From Oikopleura dioica (taxonomy: Eukaryota; Chordata; Appendicularia; Copelata; Oikopleuridae): DNA of 64,000 nt. The first letter of the stretch is position 1; each line of letters begins with the position of its first letter. This document shows, in pieces, positions 10,858 through 20,749 of the stretch. Location: the NCBI GenBank assembly GCA_907165135.1, contig OU015567.1, forward strand, positions 15,629,001-15,693,000. The letters run 5' to 3'. Under the pieces are notes generated by a model. That model was not told the origin of the DNA and did not search any database. It worked only from the letters and a program-made list of their open reading frames with translations. The position numbers and the translations under genes are program-made.

Positions 10858-11468
10858 AAATTGATTCTACTTTTTTTGCAATTCGCTGTTTAGGCAATGC
10901 GCGTTTAGCAAAAATTTCGTAAGATATTGGCTCACAAAAAAAAAAAACTTTTCAAAAGGCATTTCTAAGGGAATCGATCCCCTTAATGATCATTTTTTGA
11001 AATCCGTTTTTGCTAATTTTTTATTCAATGACACCCTTATTTATCGAGTTTTATGTGTTAATGTACTCTTATTCTTGAAAGAGATTGCGACGAGAATCGA
11101 GAGTTTTCAAGCCGACTAATATCTCGAATTTCCGCGGCAATCTTTATCTAAAATCTGATTGGCCTACTGGCCAAATAAGGGAATCTGATTGGTCGAAAAC
11201 TATCTAAAAATTTTGGTCAAAATTGTTGGACGAAAATTGATGATTCTAGCTGCCTTCTCCTAAAAAGGCATATTTATGAAATAAATTTTTCAAAAAATTA
11301 AGGGTGTCATTAGAGAAACTCGAATCAATTCAGAAAATGAACACAATCTAAAATTATATTTTCATGAATAAATTAAACGTCAAAATATCTCATTTTGAAA
11401 AAATATTTTACGAGATACACCCCCATATTTAAACCTAACCCTTTAGATCATAAAATTGCGCAATATGT

Positions 11469-11715
11469 TCAATTCAATAACTTTGCTTGAATAAAACTGG
11501 TCTCCTCCGCCGGAAGGGCTCGATTGACATCAATCTCGTAAGGCTGTTTCTGCGTAATGAAACTGCTTTCAAACGGTCGGGGGCTAGACTCTTCGGGCAC
11601 TTGTCGAATTCGGGCATATTCGACATTGCTCGTTTCCGGTTCTTCCGCGTCTGAGATTTCCGTCTTGCGTCGTTTGAGGGAGCCGCCAAAAGCCGGAACT
11701 GGCGAAAATGAACGG
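11469..11715 (-). CDS. Terminal exon of an unknown charged protein (partial)
   Basis: After an acceptor TTTCTTTCAG the minus frame reads 81 residues to TGA at 11469. It includes a basic patch (GGSLKRRKTEISDAEE), an acidic region and a more ordered end (QPYEIDVNRALPAEET). It starts in phase 2. Codon use is balanced and the other minus frames are less protein-like. The basic patch could be a nuclear signal. No upstream exon or family was identified. Confidence 0.5.
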
Positions 11716-12195
11716 CTGAAAGAAAACAGCGTTAAAATAATAGAAATTCCGGAGAATTAGACTTCCAGCCATCTGATTGGCCGAAATGCTGCGAAAAAGC
11801 GCCATCCATCGTCGATAAAAAATAAAGACAGTTAAAAAAATGACTGTAACGGATCTGTAACGGATTGTTTGATGAAATTCTTGAGGGAATTGTTTAATGA
11901 ATCAGTTCGCTCGAAATTTGTGTGTCGGAACGTGTCAGTCACGTGTCATTTTTCGTTCACCTGGGTGAATCGGATTCGCCTCCTTCGATATGCATTTATA
12001 CTTCAGAACGGGGTCCAGAGCCGGAAAAGCAAATCTTATCAACTGATGTTCCGCAAACATCATTTTAAGACGCTCTTAGGCAAAAGCGAATTTTATACTT
12101 TTGACAGTCGCCCGAAAAAAAAAATAACAAACTCAGGAGAGTTGAATTTATGGTGACTGAGCAAAATTAATAAAAATTTCATCTGAAGCTACTTT

Positions 12196-12350
12196 TGGGG
12201 GAGGTGTGTGGAACCGACAAAAAATTCGACAAATTTTGCATGGAAATTTTCAACCAATCAGAAGCCTGGATTCGGTAAACCAGTCAATCAGCAGCCGAGT
12301 AGCCGCCAACCCAAAATTTGTCGAAATTTTTTGTAAATTCAAGTCACCAT
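12196..12350. repeat. R2 palindromic element
   Basis: The arms are GGAACCGACAAAAAATTCGAC and TTGTCGAAATTTTTTGTAAA. Inside are ACCAATCAGAAGCCTGGATT and CAGTCAATCAGCAGCC. Confidence 0.6.
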
Positions 12351-12452
12351 CCCCTTTTAGGGGAAACCCTTTTTTCTGAAATTTTGGGTTGCCAAAGGGT
12401 TTGAAAAATCGAATGCCGTCATAGAATGAGGGCAAAGGGGAGCAAAAAATCT

Positions 12453-12614
12453 GACTCGGCAACCTGTGTTAAAAACCTGAGTCAGGGTCCGACAGATCTC
12501 AAGCCGCGTAGTATGAAAAGCTTTGCGGCTTTGTTTTATCAAAACCGCATTTCGGGTTTTCATTGGCGATCTGCCGGACCCTGACTCAGGATTTCTACAC
12601 AGGTTGCCGAGCCA
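12453..12614. repeat. R1 inverted-repeat element
   Basis: GACTCGGCAACCTGTGTTAA faces CTACACAGGTTGCCGAGCC. Inside, GGGTCCGACAGATC faces GATCTGCCGGACCC. Confidence 0.65.
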
Positions 12615-12879
12615 AGATCATACAGTTCTTTCAGACCTTAGTCAGGTTTTCTCCAAAGAAATATAATTTGAATATTTTCTTTCTTATCTCTTTCACAAAT
12701 TATTCGTCAAAATACTCCGAAATCATCTGTCCCAAAAACCTTTAGGCCCTCGAATCGCTGAACCAAAGAGCGGAAAGAGCTGAATTGCCGGTGCTCACGG
12801 TATTTCAGAAAACTGCTCTCGAGATTTACATTTCGAATTTATGCGCCTCACGTTGGTGGTTTTTGTTTGGGCAACTTAA

Positions 12880-13075
12880 CTAATCCTTGTTTCGAATTGT
12901 TGAATAAGAGCGCAGATCCTTTGCCAGATGATGCAGTAGCTGAACCGAACGTGTGCAGAGCCACGTTTTTGGAAAAAATACCTTGATCGGAGCATTATTT
13001 CTACCGCGCGTTTCCGGAATAAACGAATTTAAACGTTTTGGAGCGGAAATTGACGTTTGAAGAATCAATAAATCG
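12880..13075 (-). CDS. Two 3' exons of an unknown protein (partial)
   Basis: Exons 13075-12982 and 12939-12880 (minus) are separated by a 42-nt GT-AG intron. The junction is phase 0 and the gene ends at TAG. The peptide includes SISAPKRLNSFIPETRGR and ends LLHHLAKDLRSYSTIRNKD. It lies next to a GCGCCA palindrome. No family was recognised and no upstream exon found. Confidence 0.38.
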
Positions 13076-13164
13076 CTCAAAAAAGGATAAATGAAAGGAA
13101 TAGAAAATATTTTAAAATGATACCTAATAAAAAGAAACAACTTTTCATTGGCTGATAAAAACAA

Positions 13165-13440
13165 AAAAGCGCCACCTATCGACGACAAAGATGATTCTTG
13201 CCATTTTTGGTTTGAAATTCAAGTTTTAAACCTTTCTTCTCGGCTTGGCAACCTGTAAAGAAAACCTGAGTCAGGGTCCTGAAACAGGTAAATAAAGCTG
13301 TTTGAGAACCCTGACTCTGGTTTTGTACTCAGGTCGCCAAACCCAGAAAAAAAGCTTTTAAAACTAGAATTTCAAGCTAAATACGAAAAAAAAATCATTT
13401 TTGCCGTCGATAGATGGCGCTTTTTTGTTTACATGAGCCA
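13165..13440. repeat. Outer palindrome with an R1 element at its centre
   Basis: The outer arms are ATTGGCTGATAAAAAC...GCGCCACCTATCGACG on the left and CGTCGATAGATGGCGC...ATGAGCCAATAG on the right. An R1 palindrome (13239-13345) sits exactly between them. Confidence 0.6.
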
Positions 13441-13963
13441 ATAGAGATGAGCTCTTTTATGATGAGGTTTCTTTTAAACTATTTTATCGTCTGCCAAAAT
13501 CAAAGTGATTCCGGCAATTTGGAAACCGCAAGGACTTGTAGGGTGCAATTTGGTTTAACTTGGGCTGGGTTAGACAAGTCCGCGAAATTTACGTCATTTT
13601 TCGCGAAATGCCAGACCCTCCTTTTTGAGATGAGGAAAAGTCTTAGACGAGTGGGGGCTACTCTTTACGAGACGAGTCATTTTAAGTGAATTTCGGAAAA
13701 AAAACGCGGAAACGTGGGTTTTGTTTTGCCGCGCTAAAAATAGTAATGGAGCACTAAATGTAAGTTTGTGGCGAAATACGAAGCGGTGAATAATCATTTT
13801 TTTCGAAATCAAATCTGAAAATTGGATAAATTAAGCAAGCTTTTATATAAATACGAACTTAATGGGGTTTCACGAAAAGCTCTTAGAACGTCTTATTTGG
13901 CGCTTAATTGGTAATAATGATGATTGAATTTAACTTTTTCTCTGAAGAGATTTAATTGCCAGG

Positions 13964-14334
13964 TTCCTCGGCAACCTGTGTAGAAACCTGAGTCAGGGTC
14001 TAAAAGTGACTGAAAAGAGAATTATTAGTAAAAAGGGCACAAACCAAAAAAAAAGAAGTGCATTTTTGGAAGACCAATAAGCTTGCTGCATTTGACCTAA
14101 CGGCCAATGAAAACCCAGATCCATAAAATCACTCACTTTTCTTGGTTTTGCCCGTAAAAAGCCGCCTCTTCATCAGAAATCTTTCAGATCCTGACTCAGG
14201 TTTTTACACAGGTTGCCAAACCCTGTTTTATTGGGTCCAACAACCCTTGAACGAAACCTGAGTCAGGGCTACCACAGATAAAAATATTCGGTGAATATTT
14301 TACTGTTGGACCCTGACTCAGGTTTTCCACACGA
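13964..14334. repeat. Two adjacent R1 elements
   Basis: R1 arms lie at 13964-14000 and 14185-14224. A second, shorter R1 pair spans 14244-14334 (AAACCTGAGTCAGGG ... CCCTGACTCAGGTTT). Confidence 0.55.
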
Positions 14335-14396
14335 ATTTTTTTCTCCCCATGTTTTTTGAGAAGGAAGGATTATTTTTCGAAAAGAATTTGAAGGGT

Positions 14397-14684
14397 CTAA
14401 TTATCTTCTAAAAAGAGCTTCGTTGAACACGGCTTAAATTGAAAGCTGGCAGCAATTTTGTGGCGGAAATGGGTTCTGTTTTTCGCCTCCGCCTTATTCA
14501 GCCCGAGCAGCGTCCGGAATCTACCAAAGAACAAGCTCAGAGTGTTCTAATCGTGAACAGCTCTTTTTATTCATTTTTTCGAAATTCCGCGAAAATTAAC
14601 AAAAATTTTTCAAAAAACTTTTTTTCGTTATCTTACCTGGTGATAGTAGTCAATTCGCTGATTGGCTCGTCATTTTCTCCAGCA
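14397..14684 (-). CDS. Two 3' exons of an unknown protein (partial)
   Basis: Exons 14684-14637 (48 nt, phases 2/2) and 14535-14397 (stop TAG). The first has a clear acceptor (AAATTCTAG) and a strong donor (CACCAG/GTAAG). The peptide starts AGENDEPISELTTIT and continues LFFGRFRTLLGLNKAEAKN, then FRHKIAASFQFKP. The phase match over a 101-nt intron supports the join. The product is unknown. Confidence 0.42.
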
Positions 14685-14717
14685 CTAGAATTTAAAAATT
14701 AAATACGGTCACGTGGA

Positions 14718-14927
14718 AGGAGCCTTGAAAGCTTGGAAAACGGAAATTCAGAAAAAGAGAGCTTGAATTCAACTAAGCCAGTAAGTCAGAATCGAATTAG
14801 TGGAAGGATCCATGATCAGAGCAGCTCAAGCGATTATGCGCTCCAGCCACTTTTTAGAGAGTCATCAAGCTGGACACGTACTCAGGTGTTCGAAAAATTG
14901 GGCGCAGGATTTTGCCCGTTGAATTAG
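14718..14927 (+). CDS. Open polar reading frame, possible terminal exon
   Basis: A plus frame of about 70 codons ending at TAG 14925-14927, with polar content (ENGNSEKESLNSTKPVSQN, then WTRTQVFEKLGAGF). No ATG or homologue was seen. It contains a GTAAGTCAG word that could be a donor, so the frame may be cut by splicing. Weak evidence. Confidence 0.22.
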   Translation, partial: RSLESLENGNSEKESLNSTKPVSQNRISGRIHDQSSSSDYALQPLFRESSSWTRTQVFEKLGAGFCPLN

Positions 14928-15314
14928 CCGCGAGCGGCTTTGATAAAAAAAAATTGTCCGTTTGAAATTAAATTATTTGATGAAAAAATGTCATTTTGAA
15001 TCAATTTGATTGTTTTTTTAAAGAAAAATCAGCCAATAAGAAATGGTAAACATCAGTCAAAATTTTTGACTCGAAATATTTTGCAATGATAGCCGCTCGC
15101 GGCTGTTTTGTCTGAAAACGAAAATTTCCATATTTTTTCATAATTTTGAAAAAACCTATTGGCCAATCAAAATCACGGAAAAATTCAAAATCTGAGTTTT
15201 GGCGGGTTTTGAATTTCTTTTGAAAAAATTCTTACTTTTCTGGTTTCGGGGAAAATTGTCTTTCCTGATTTCTTGGTTCTTCTTGATTTTCTTCTTTTTC
15301 TTAAAATTTTTTGT

Positions 15315-15828
15315 TCAAAAGTTCGAATCGATGTAATTTTTGAACGCGGAAAAAGCGCGGACGCGGGTGTTCTTCTTCGAAAGAACCGCGATTGCTTGAT
15401 CGGCGGTTGGAATTCCCGTAGCGGAAAAAGCTGAGGTAACTTACCAACGAGGAGACGTGGTTTGAACGCGACATCGTGCGACACTTTGTCGCTCGGTTCC
15501 GCATCAGAAGCCGCTTCTTCTTCGCCGAAGGAAGGTGCAAACATGTGACCATCTTCGTCAGAAACTACTTCTCCGGGAAAAGCGGCGTCGATCGATTTTC
15601 GCTGAAGATCTTTTTTCACAATTTCAAATTTAATCTTACCTGAGCGCGATCAGAAGATTCGGAATATTTGGAAGAACTAGAAGAGCTCGAAGAAGCATTT
15701 GAGGAAGGAGAAGAAGATCTCGACCGCTGGATTTCCGATCGAAATGCGTCTGGAACATTCCTTTCGCCTTCTTCATTCGCGACGTTATCCGGCTCAGCCG
15801 ACTCTTCCGGATGATCTGGCTCCACGTC
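15315..15828 (-). CDS. Acidic Ser-rich protein, three 3' exons (partial)
   Basis: Exons 15828-15640 and 15601 to about 15457 are followed by a last exon 15430-15315. The first intron is 38 nt (GTAAGATT...TTCAG) and phase 0. The protein begins acidic, then has a Ser block (SSSPSSNASSSSSSSSKY), then FPGEVVSDEDGHMF. The last exon is protein-like (TADQAIAVLSKKNTRVRAFS) and ends YIDSNF. Joining it needs either a 26-nt intron from a weak donor (CCAC/GTCTCC) or another splice, so the third junction is uncertain. No family recognised. Confidence 0.45.
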
Positions 15829-16398
15829 CTTTGAAACTATTTACGAGTTACTTGATCCGCTCTGTTTCAAATCGTAGGCATTTTTGAGGATTATTTTAGG
15901 TGAATAGATTTATGCATTAGATGGCGCTGTCCAAAAAGAGCGCTAAAATAAATCGCTCTGATTGGCTGAATCATAAAATAGTCAAAATCTTGTCTAAGCC
16001 AATAAAAAAGCGGTATTTTTATAGATAACGCTGTTTTATGGAGGACGCCGAAGTACTCGCTTCTAATTGGTTAGAATAAATAAAGTGAAAAATTATCTTA
16101 GCCAATCAAAAGAGGTATATTATGTACCGTAGATTGCGATTTTTAAATATGGCGCTATTTATTGAAGAACGGCAAAATACGCCTTTTTGATTGGTTTAAA
16201 AAGTCAAATAAAATAAAATCTCGTAGCCAATCAAAAAGAAGTATTCTTTTCGGCGCTCTTTCTTAAATAGCGCCATCTAGCGTAAAATTCATTATTTCCC
16301 TTGAAAATAACAAATTTATCAAATAACATTTTCCTGGCTCAGCGATTACGTGTTCGTTCTCCCTTGCTTGGCCGAAATCGTGTTGCTAAAAAGATAGA

Positions 16399-16542
16399 TC
16401 AGGTTCCATGCTTCTTAGAGATCGGTGGTTCCGAGGAGCATGGACAAAGCAATTTTGCAACAGATAAAGCCGTAAACAGCTGGAGAAGACATTCCTCGAC
16501 AAGATAGGCCAAAGCCGGATGACTACCCAGAATCCGATCAAA
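16399..16542 (-). CDS. Terminal exon of an unknown hydrophobic-helix protein (partial)
   Basis: After the acceptor TTTTCTGCAG the minus frame encodes 47 residues to TGA at 16399. The content looks like a folded helical region (FDRILGSHPALAYLVEECLL, then FTALSVAKLL) and ends EPPISKKHGT. It starts in phase 0. No upstream exon was located. Confidence 0.38.
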   Translation of the reverse strand, partial: FDRILGSHPALAYLVEECLLQLFTALSVAKLLCPCSSEPPISKKHGT

Positions 16543-16654
16543 CTGCAGAAAATCGCAAAAATAACAATTCAAAAAAAAAAACAAAACAGCTGCGGCAAAT
16601 TTAAATGTCCAATTTGGACTTAGAATTTGGCAGTAAAAAATGATCAAAAAAGCG

Positions 16655-17165
16655 AAAAAAAGCCGTTCGCGGCTTTCAAGTTAAAAAGCAGCAAGCGGCT
16701 TTTTAGTCGAATGTAATAAAAAAGCCGCTTGCGGCTTTTCAATAGAATTTATTTTTATAATAAGGGCTCTTTCTGTTGATTTTTTGATAAAAAAAGCCGA
16801 CTTCGGCTTTTCGCATTTTCTATTTTGAATAAGATTATAAGTTTTTTAATAAAAAACCGCAAGCGGCTTTCTGCGTCTATTGTTTTGAACTGAGCTCGGC
16901 AACGTGACTGTAGAAAACCTGACTCAGGTTCTGAAAGGCAAAAATTAAAAGCCGCGTAGCGGCTTTCTTGAAAACGAAGCCGCAAAGCGGCTTCGCCAGT
17001 ATTTAAATGAACATTAAAGTGATTGTATTGCGAAGCCGCTGTGCGGCTTCGTTTTTAAAAAGCCGCTACGCGGCTTTTCATTTTAGCTCTTTAGAACCTT
17101 AGTCAGGTTTTCTACACAAGTTGCCGAAGCCAGGTTTTGAAAGCCGCAAGCGGCTCTTATTTTCA
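16655..17165. repeat. Cluster of AAGCCGC/GCGGCTT hairpins, partly inside an R1 element
   Basis: Small hairpins of 16-22 nt of the form AAAAGCCGC-NN-GCGGCTTTT occur about ten times, at 16655, 16722, 16792, 16857, 16950, 16976, 17031, 17058, 17141 and nearby. R1 arms at 16891 and 17132 enclose several. The loops vary (TT, AA, GTA, TGT). More copies lie at 14930, 15090, 17862-17885, 17970, 18640 and 47950-48080. Confidence 0.6.
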
Positions 17166-17314
17166 AATCTATTTTAGAACAAATACTCACGTGATCTTCT
17201 CGTCCAATGACATCAAGTTCGAATTCAATCGGCGAGTTTGGTCGGTCAATCTTTTTCCATGCTCAATTTTATTTTTAATATTTGAACTTAATTATTAAAT
17301 TTGTCAAACAAGAA

Positions 17315-17589
17315 TGTTTTGAATAAATTTTGAGCAAAAATTCCTGCGTCGATTTGACTTGGATGACTCCAATCTGCGCGTTGGAACTGTAATTGGATGC
17401 GTAAACTCGACTCACGTGAGGCTGAGAAAGCAGGGACTTTTAAAACTAATTTCGACAAATTCGGTTGATTACGCGAAGTGTTATAGAACGTGTGAGGAGG
17501 CTGGAATTCGGATAGAAGCGCGAACATTTCCGCTGGAATTTTCAAATCGAGCCGCGGCGGCGATCATTACGAGCACGGCCGCGCGGTGA
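17315..17589 (+). CDS. Open reading frame, possible exon
   Basis: The plus frame is open for about 90 codons to TGA at 17587 with protein-like content (RRFDLDDSNLRVGTVIGCVN, then YRTCEEAGIRIEARTFPLEF). The opposite strand is also open, so the strand is uncertain. No start, homologue or clear acceptor was recognised. Confidence 0.28.
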
Positions 17590-18949
17590 ACCTTTCTTTT
17601 TCTGAGTGGATCGAGCCGCGACCCGTGACACTTCCGCGCTTCCGAGATCGGTGACTTATCGCGGAACTCAAATTTTTAATTGAGGTTTCATTCGCGCTCT
17701 AAATTGATGCTGAAAAAAAGATAAAGTGAACCACCAGAATGATTAAAATCGGAATAAAAGAAAAAATTGGAACATTTTAGATGCCCTAAATTTTATTGCT
17801 TGGGGCATTTTTAATGAAATATATTGAAAAAACATGGAAAAATAAAAAAGCCGCAAGTGAATTATAAAAGCCGCTTGCGGCTTTTCATTTAAATTAAGAT
17901 TTCACCATTTGAATATCAAATATTTTTTATAAAAAAGCCGCATGCTGCCTTTCCAAGTTATATTTTTGTCAGAAGCCGCGTGCGGCTAAAAATTATTGCA
18001 GAAAATATGTTTTTCTCTGGAATTTTAAAGTCATAAAGTTTCCGGTATTATGACTTTTTCGGTCTTTTTCTCGAAGCCGCGCGGGGCTTTTTTATCAAAG
18101 AAGTTTTTTTAAATATTGATTAAATGTAAATATAGCTTATTATTTTTATGTTTTCAACCTTATTTAACTAATTGCCCCTTTTTCCGATAAAAAACGCCGC
18201 TCCATCTCAATTATCGATAAGAAAATCTTGAGTTTCCAGTTTCCCGCTTTCTAGTTTCCTGAAACGTGAGAGTTGCGCATCCATTCCAAGAAGCAGTCTG
18301 AAGCCGTAAGCTGGCTTCCTCCACGACCTAATTATCGCGGATGCCACATTTTCAGATTTCAGAAGATTCCTACATGACAAGCAGCATATGTGGAGGGAGC
18401 AACAAAATCTCGAATTCCGCTTTTTCGAAATTTTTCACTTGAGCGCCGAAATTTCGAAGTTAGCGAAAACAAAAAGGATTAACTCGTTTTTCGTCGAGAC
18501 AGAAAGACAAAAATAAAAACCGCAATTTCTTACGAATAATATAAAATTTTTATGCTTGCGGCTTTAAAAAACTAGAAATTCCTTAATTTTGAAAATAAAT
18601 ATTCTTTCAAAAATAAGATTTCCAGGATTTTGACGGCTAATAAGCCGCGAGCGGCTTTCGGGATTTTTACTTTTGAAAATTCGTAAATTTCGAAATCACG
18701 CTAGAACTCTGACTCATTTTAAAATCGAGACAGATCAGAAAAACAAAAACTTGTCATCATTAGCTCGGCTTGTGTTCGTTACAAAAAAACCGTGTTTTGG
18801 AAAACGAAAAATTGAGTTTCTCATGGGAGAAATTACGTAACGGAGAAAAGGCTGGCTTTTTTCATTTTTGTGGGATCCGTTCCAGTTTTGCCACTTCGAT
18901 TGCGCAGTTGCCATCGTATTTCGCCCGAGCGTGGACCTGTAAGTAGGGT

Positions 18950-19265
18950 TGTAAAATGGCTAAAGATAAAAATTTTGCGCAGCTAAGCTTAGCTGAGCCA
19001 AAGTTATTGTACTCTAGCTAAGCTATTAGCTTTTATAGAAATTAGAGAAGCTTAGCTTAGCTCAGCTAGAGTTCAAAAACTTTGGCTCAGCTAAGCAAAG
19101 CTGCAAAGCTATGCTAACTGAGCATATTTATTCTCTCGGCAGCTAAGCTATCTTAGCCAAGCACAAATTTTAAAAATTTTGGCAATTCTACTTGAACAAC
19201 TAAGCCAGCTTAGCTTTGAAAAAACTTCTCAGTTCAGTTTCTACACTAGCTAAGCTTGCTTAGCT
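18950..19265. repeat. GCTAAGC word-repeat element
   Basis: It starts near AGGGTTGTAAAATGG and consists of AGCTAAGCTTAGCT-type words for about 300 bp. The left edge resembles hAT ends of the CAGGGTTG kind. No matching right end was found. Confidence 0.5.
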
Positions 19266-19625
19266 CATGATTTGATTAAATTTAGATTACCATATCTGCA
19301 GATCTTAATTAACAAAAAGACTCCGAAAAATCTCTGCTTCTCTCTCTTTCTTTTTTCAGATAAAAGTCAATCTGTGTTGCAAAAATTCTCGAATCTCAAT
19401 ATTGGCTGATTCACGGCGCCGCTAGTTGAATGCTCGACTTCAAGAGCTCGAGCAAGGTATAAAAACGCGGCGGCTTTATTCAGCTGATATTCATGCCAAA
19501 ACGGATCATTTATTCCCCAGTTTTAATATTTGCCCATTCTGCAAAAGTCTCTTTTCAATTGGAAAAGTCTCGCTGACTTTTTCTTGGAAAAAATCGCCAT
19601 CACAGAATTGGGGAGGTCATTAAAA

Positions 19626-20485
19626 ATTGGCAGCGCCTGTTTTGCCCAAATTCCCGGATCGCCCACATCCCGGATCGCCCATTTTCCTGGATCGCCCATT
19701 GTGGGCAAAACGGGAAAATGTGCGGAACGGGATTTGTGTGCAAACCAGGATTTGCAATTGTAAATTTGAAATTTGATAATCGATCGAAATTGATCTTTGG
19801 AAATCGGACATTCCAAAGAAGATTTGACCGAGTTATGATTTTATTTGAAAGAAGAAAAGATATAATACTCAGGCAGGGGTCTAATTATCAGCCAAAAACC
19901 CGGTGCGAAAGCTAAACATATTTTTCAAATTTTTTACGAAGCGAAAGCGAAGCGAATTTGAACTTCCAGTACGCAGCGAAAGCGAAGCGAAAATTTCTTT
20001 AAAATTGCGAAAAAAGCGAAAATTTTTGTAGGTAAAAATTTTTATTTCAAAAATAATAGAATTCATTGGTTTAGAAAAATTTGACACTTATAAAAACGTC
20101 GATATAAAAGGGTAAGTTCACAAAGGTTTGTGATACATAAGGGGACCATCTCTAACGCCTGAAGGAAAACCCTAAAATGTATTTTTGCGGAATTATAAGA
20201 CCCAAACTAAGGTCCCGAAGCCTCTGAGAGAGTTCAAGCTCTTATCTTTCAAATAAGGTGCTCAGGCCTACTTCGCAATAAAGCGAATTCGCACTGCGAA
20301 TTTAGACCCCTGACTCAGGGATAAAGAGTTCCTTTTCTAATTTTGTAAATCCCGTTCTGCCCAATCCTGAATCGCACATTTTCCTGATTCGCACATTTTC
20401 CCGTTTTGCCCACAATGGGCGATCCAGGAAAATGGGCGATCCGGGATGTGGGCGATCCGGGATTTTGGGCGAAACGGGAGCTGCC
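19626..20485. repeat. Inverted repeat pair of GGATCGCCCA units
   Basis: The left arm (19626-19730) reads CCCGGATCGCCCACATCCC, then CCTGGATCGCCCATTGTGG. The right arm (20345-20485) carries the same sequence inverted. The arms are about 110 bp long and enclose the element at 19874-20312. Confidence 0.6.
19874..20312. mobile_element. hAT-like non-autonomous element with GCGAAGC words
   Basis: The ends are CAGGGGTCTAATT and AATTTAGACCCCTG, which are inverted. The flanks repeat ACTCAGG (7 bp exact, 8 bp with one mismatch). The subterminal regions consist of AGCGAAAGCGAAGCG words. It has no coding capacity. The end type and duplication size fit a hAT superfamily MITE. Confidence 0.6.
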
Positions 20486-20749
20486 TTAAAATTCATTGAT
20501 CATTATACATGTTTTCGAACATTTTTTGTCGAAACTAGACATGTACATATTGTATTTAAATATGAAATTTAAATTTTCATGATTTCATTTTAAATTATCT
20601 CATAAACTTCATTTTTTCCCAAAGTTACAGATTTAATTATCTTTTTTACAATTGGAAAGATACATATTAAAAAATTTTATATCATTTTTCTTTTGCTTTA
20701 AATCGCGTTAAAAGTAGAGCCGCTTGCAATTTTGAGAGACGCGCCGAAA

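Larger units (their letters stand above)
17600..20740. other. Intergenic stretch made of repeats
   Basis: No gene was found. It holds AAGCCGC hairpins (17850-18660), a GCTAAGC word-repeat element (about 18950-19265), an inverted pair of GGGCGATCC repeats (19626-19730 and 20345-20485), and a hAT-like element between them (19874-20312). Confidence 0.55.

Noticed and set aside
15431-15444. A 14-nt intron (GTAAGTTACCTCAG) in the acidic gene.
   Set aside because: Far below any plausible animal intron length. The weak 26-nt alternative or a different acceptor is more likely.
16655-17165. Bacterial-type intrinsic terminators.
   Set aside because: The surrounding genes have introns and poly(A) signals, and the hairpins occur in arrays outside transcript ends.
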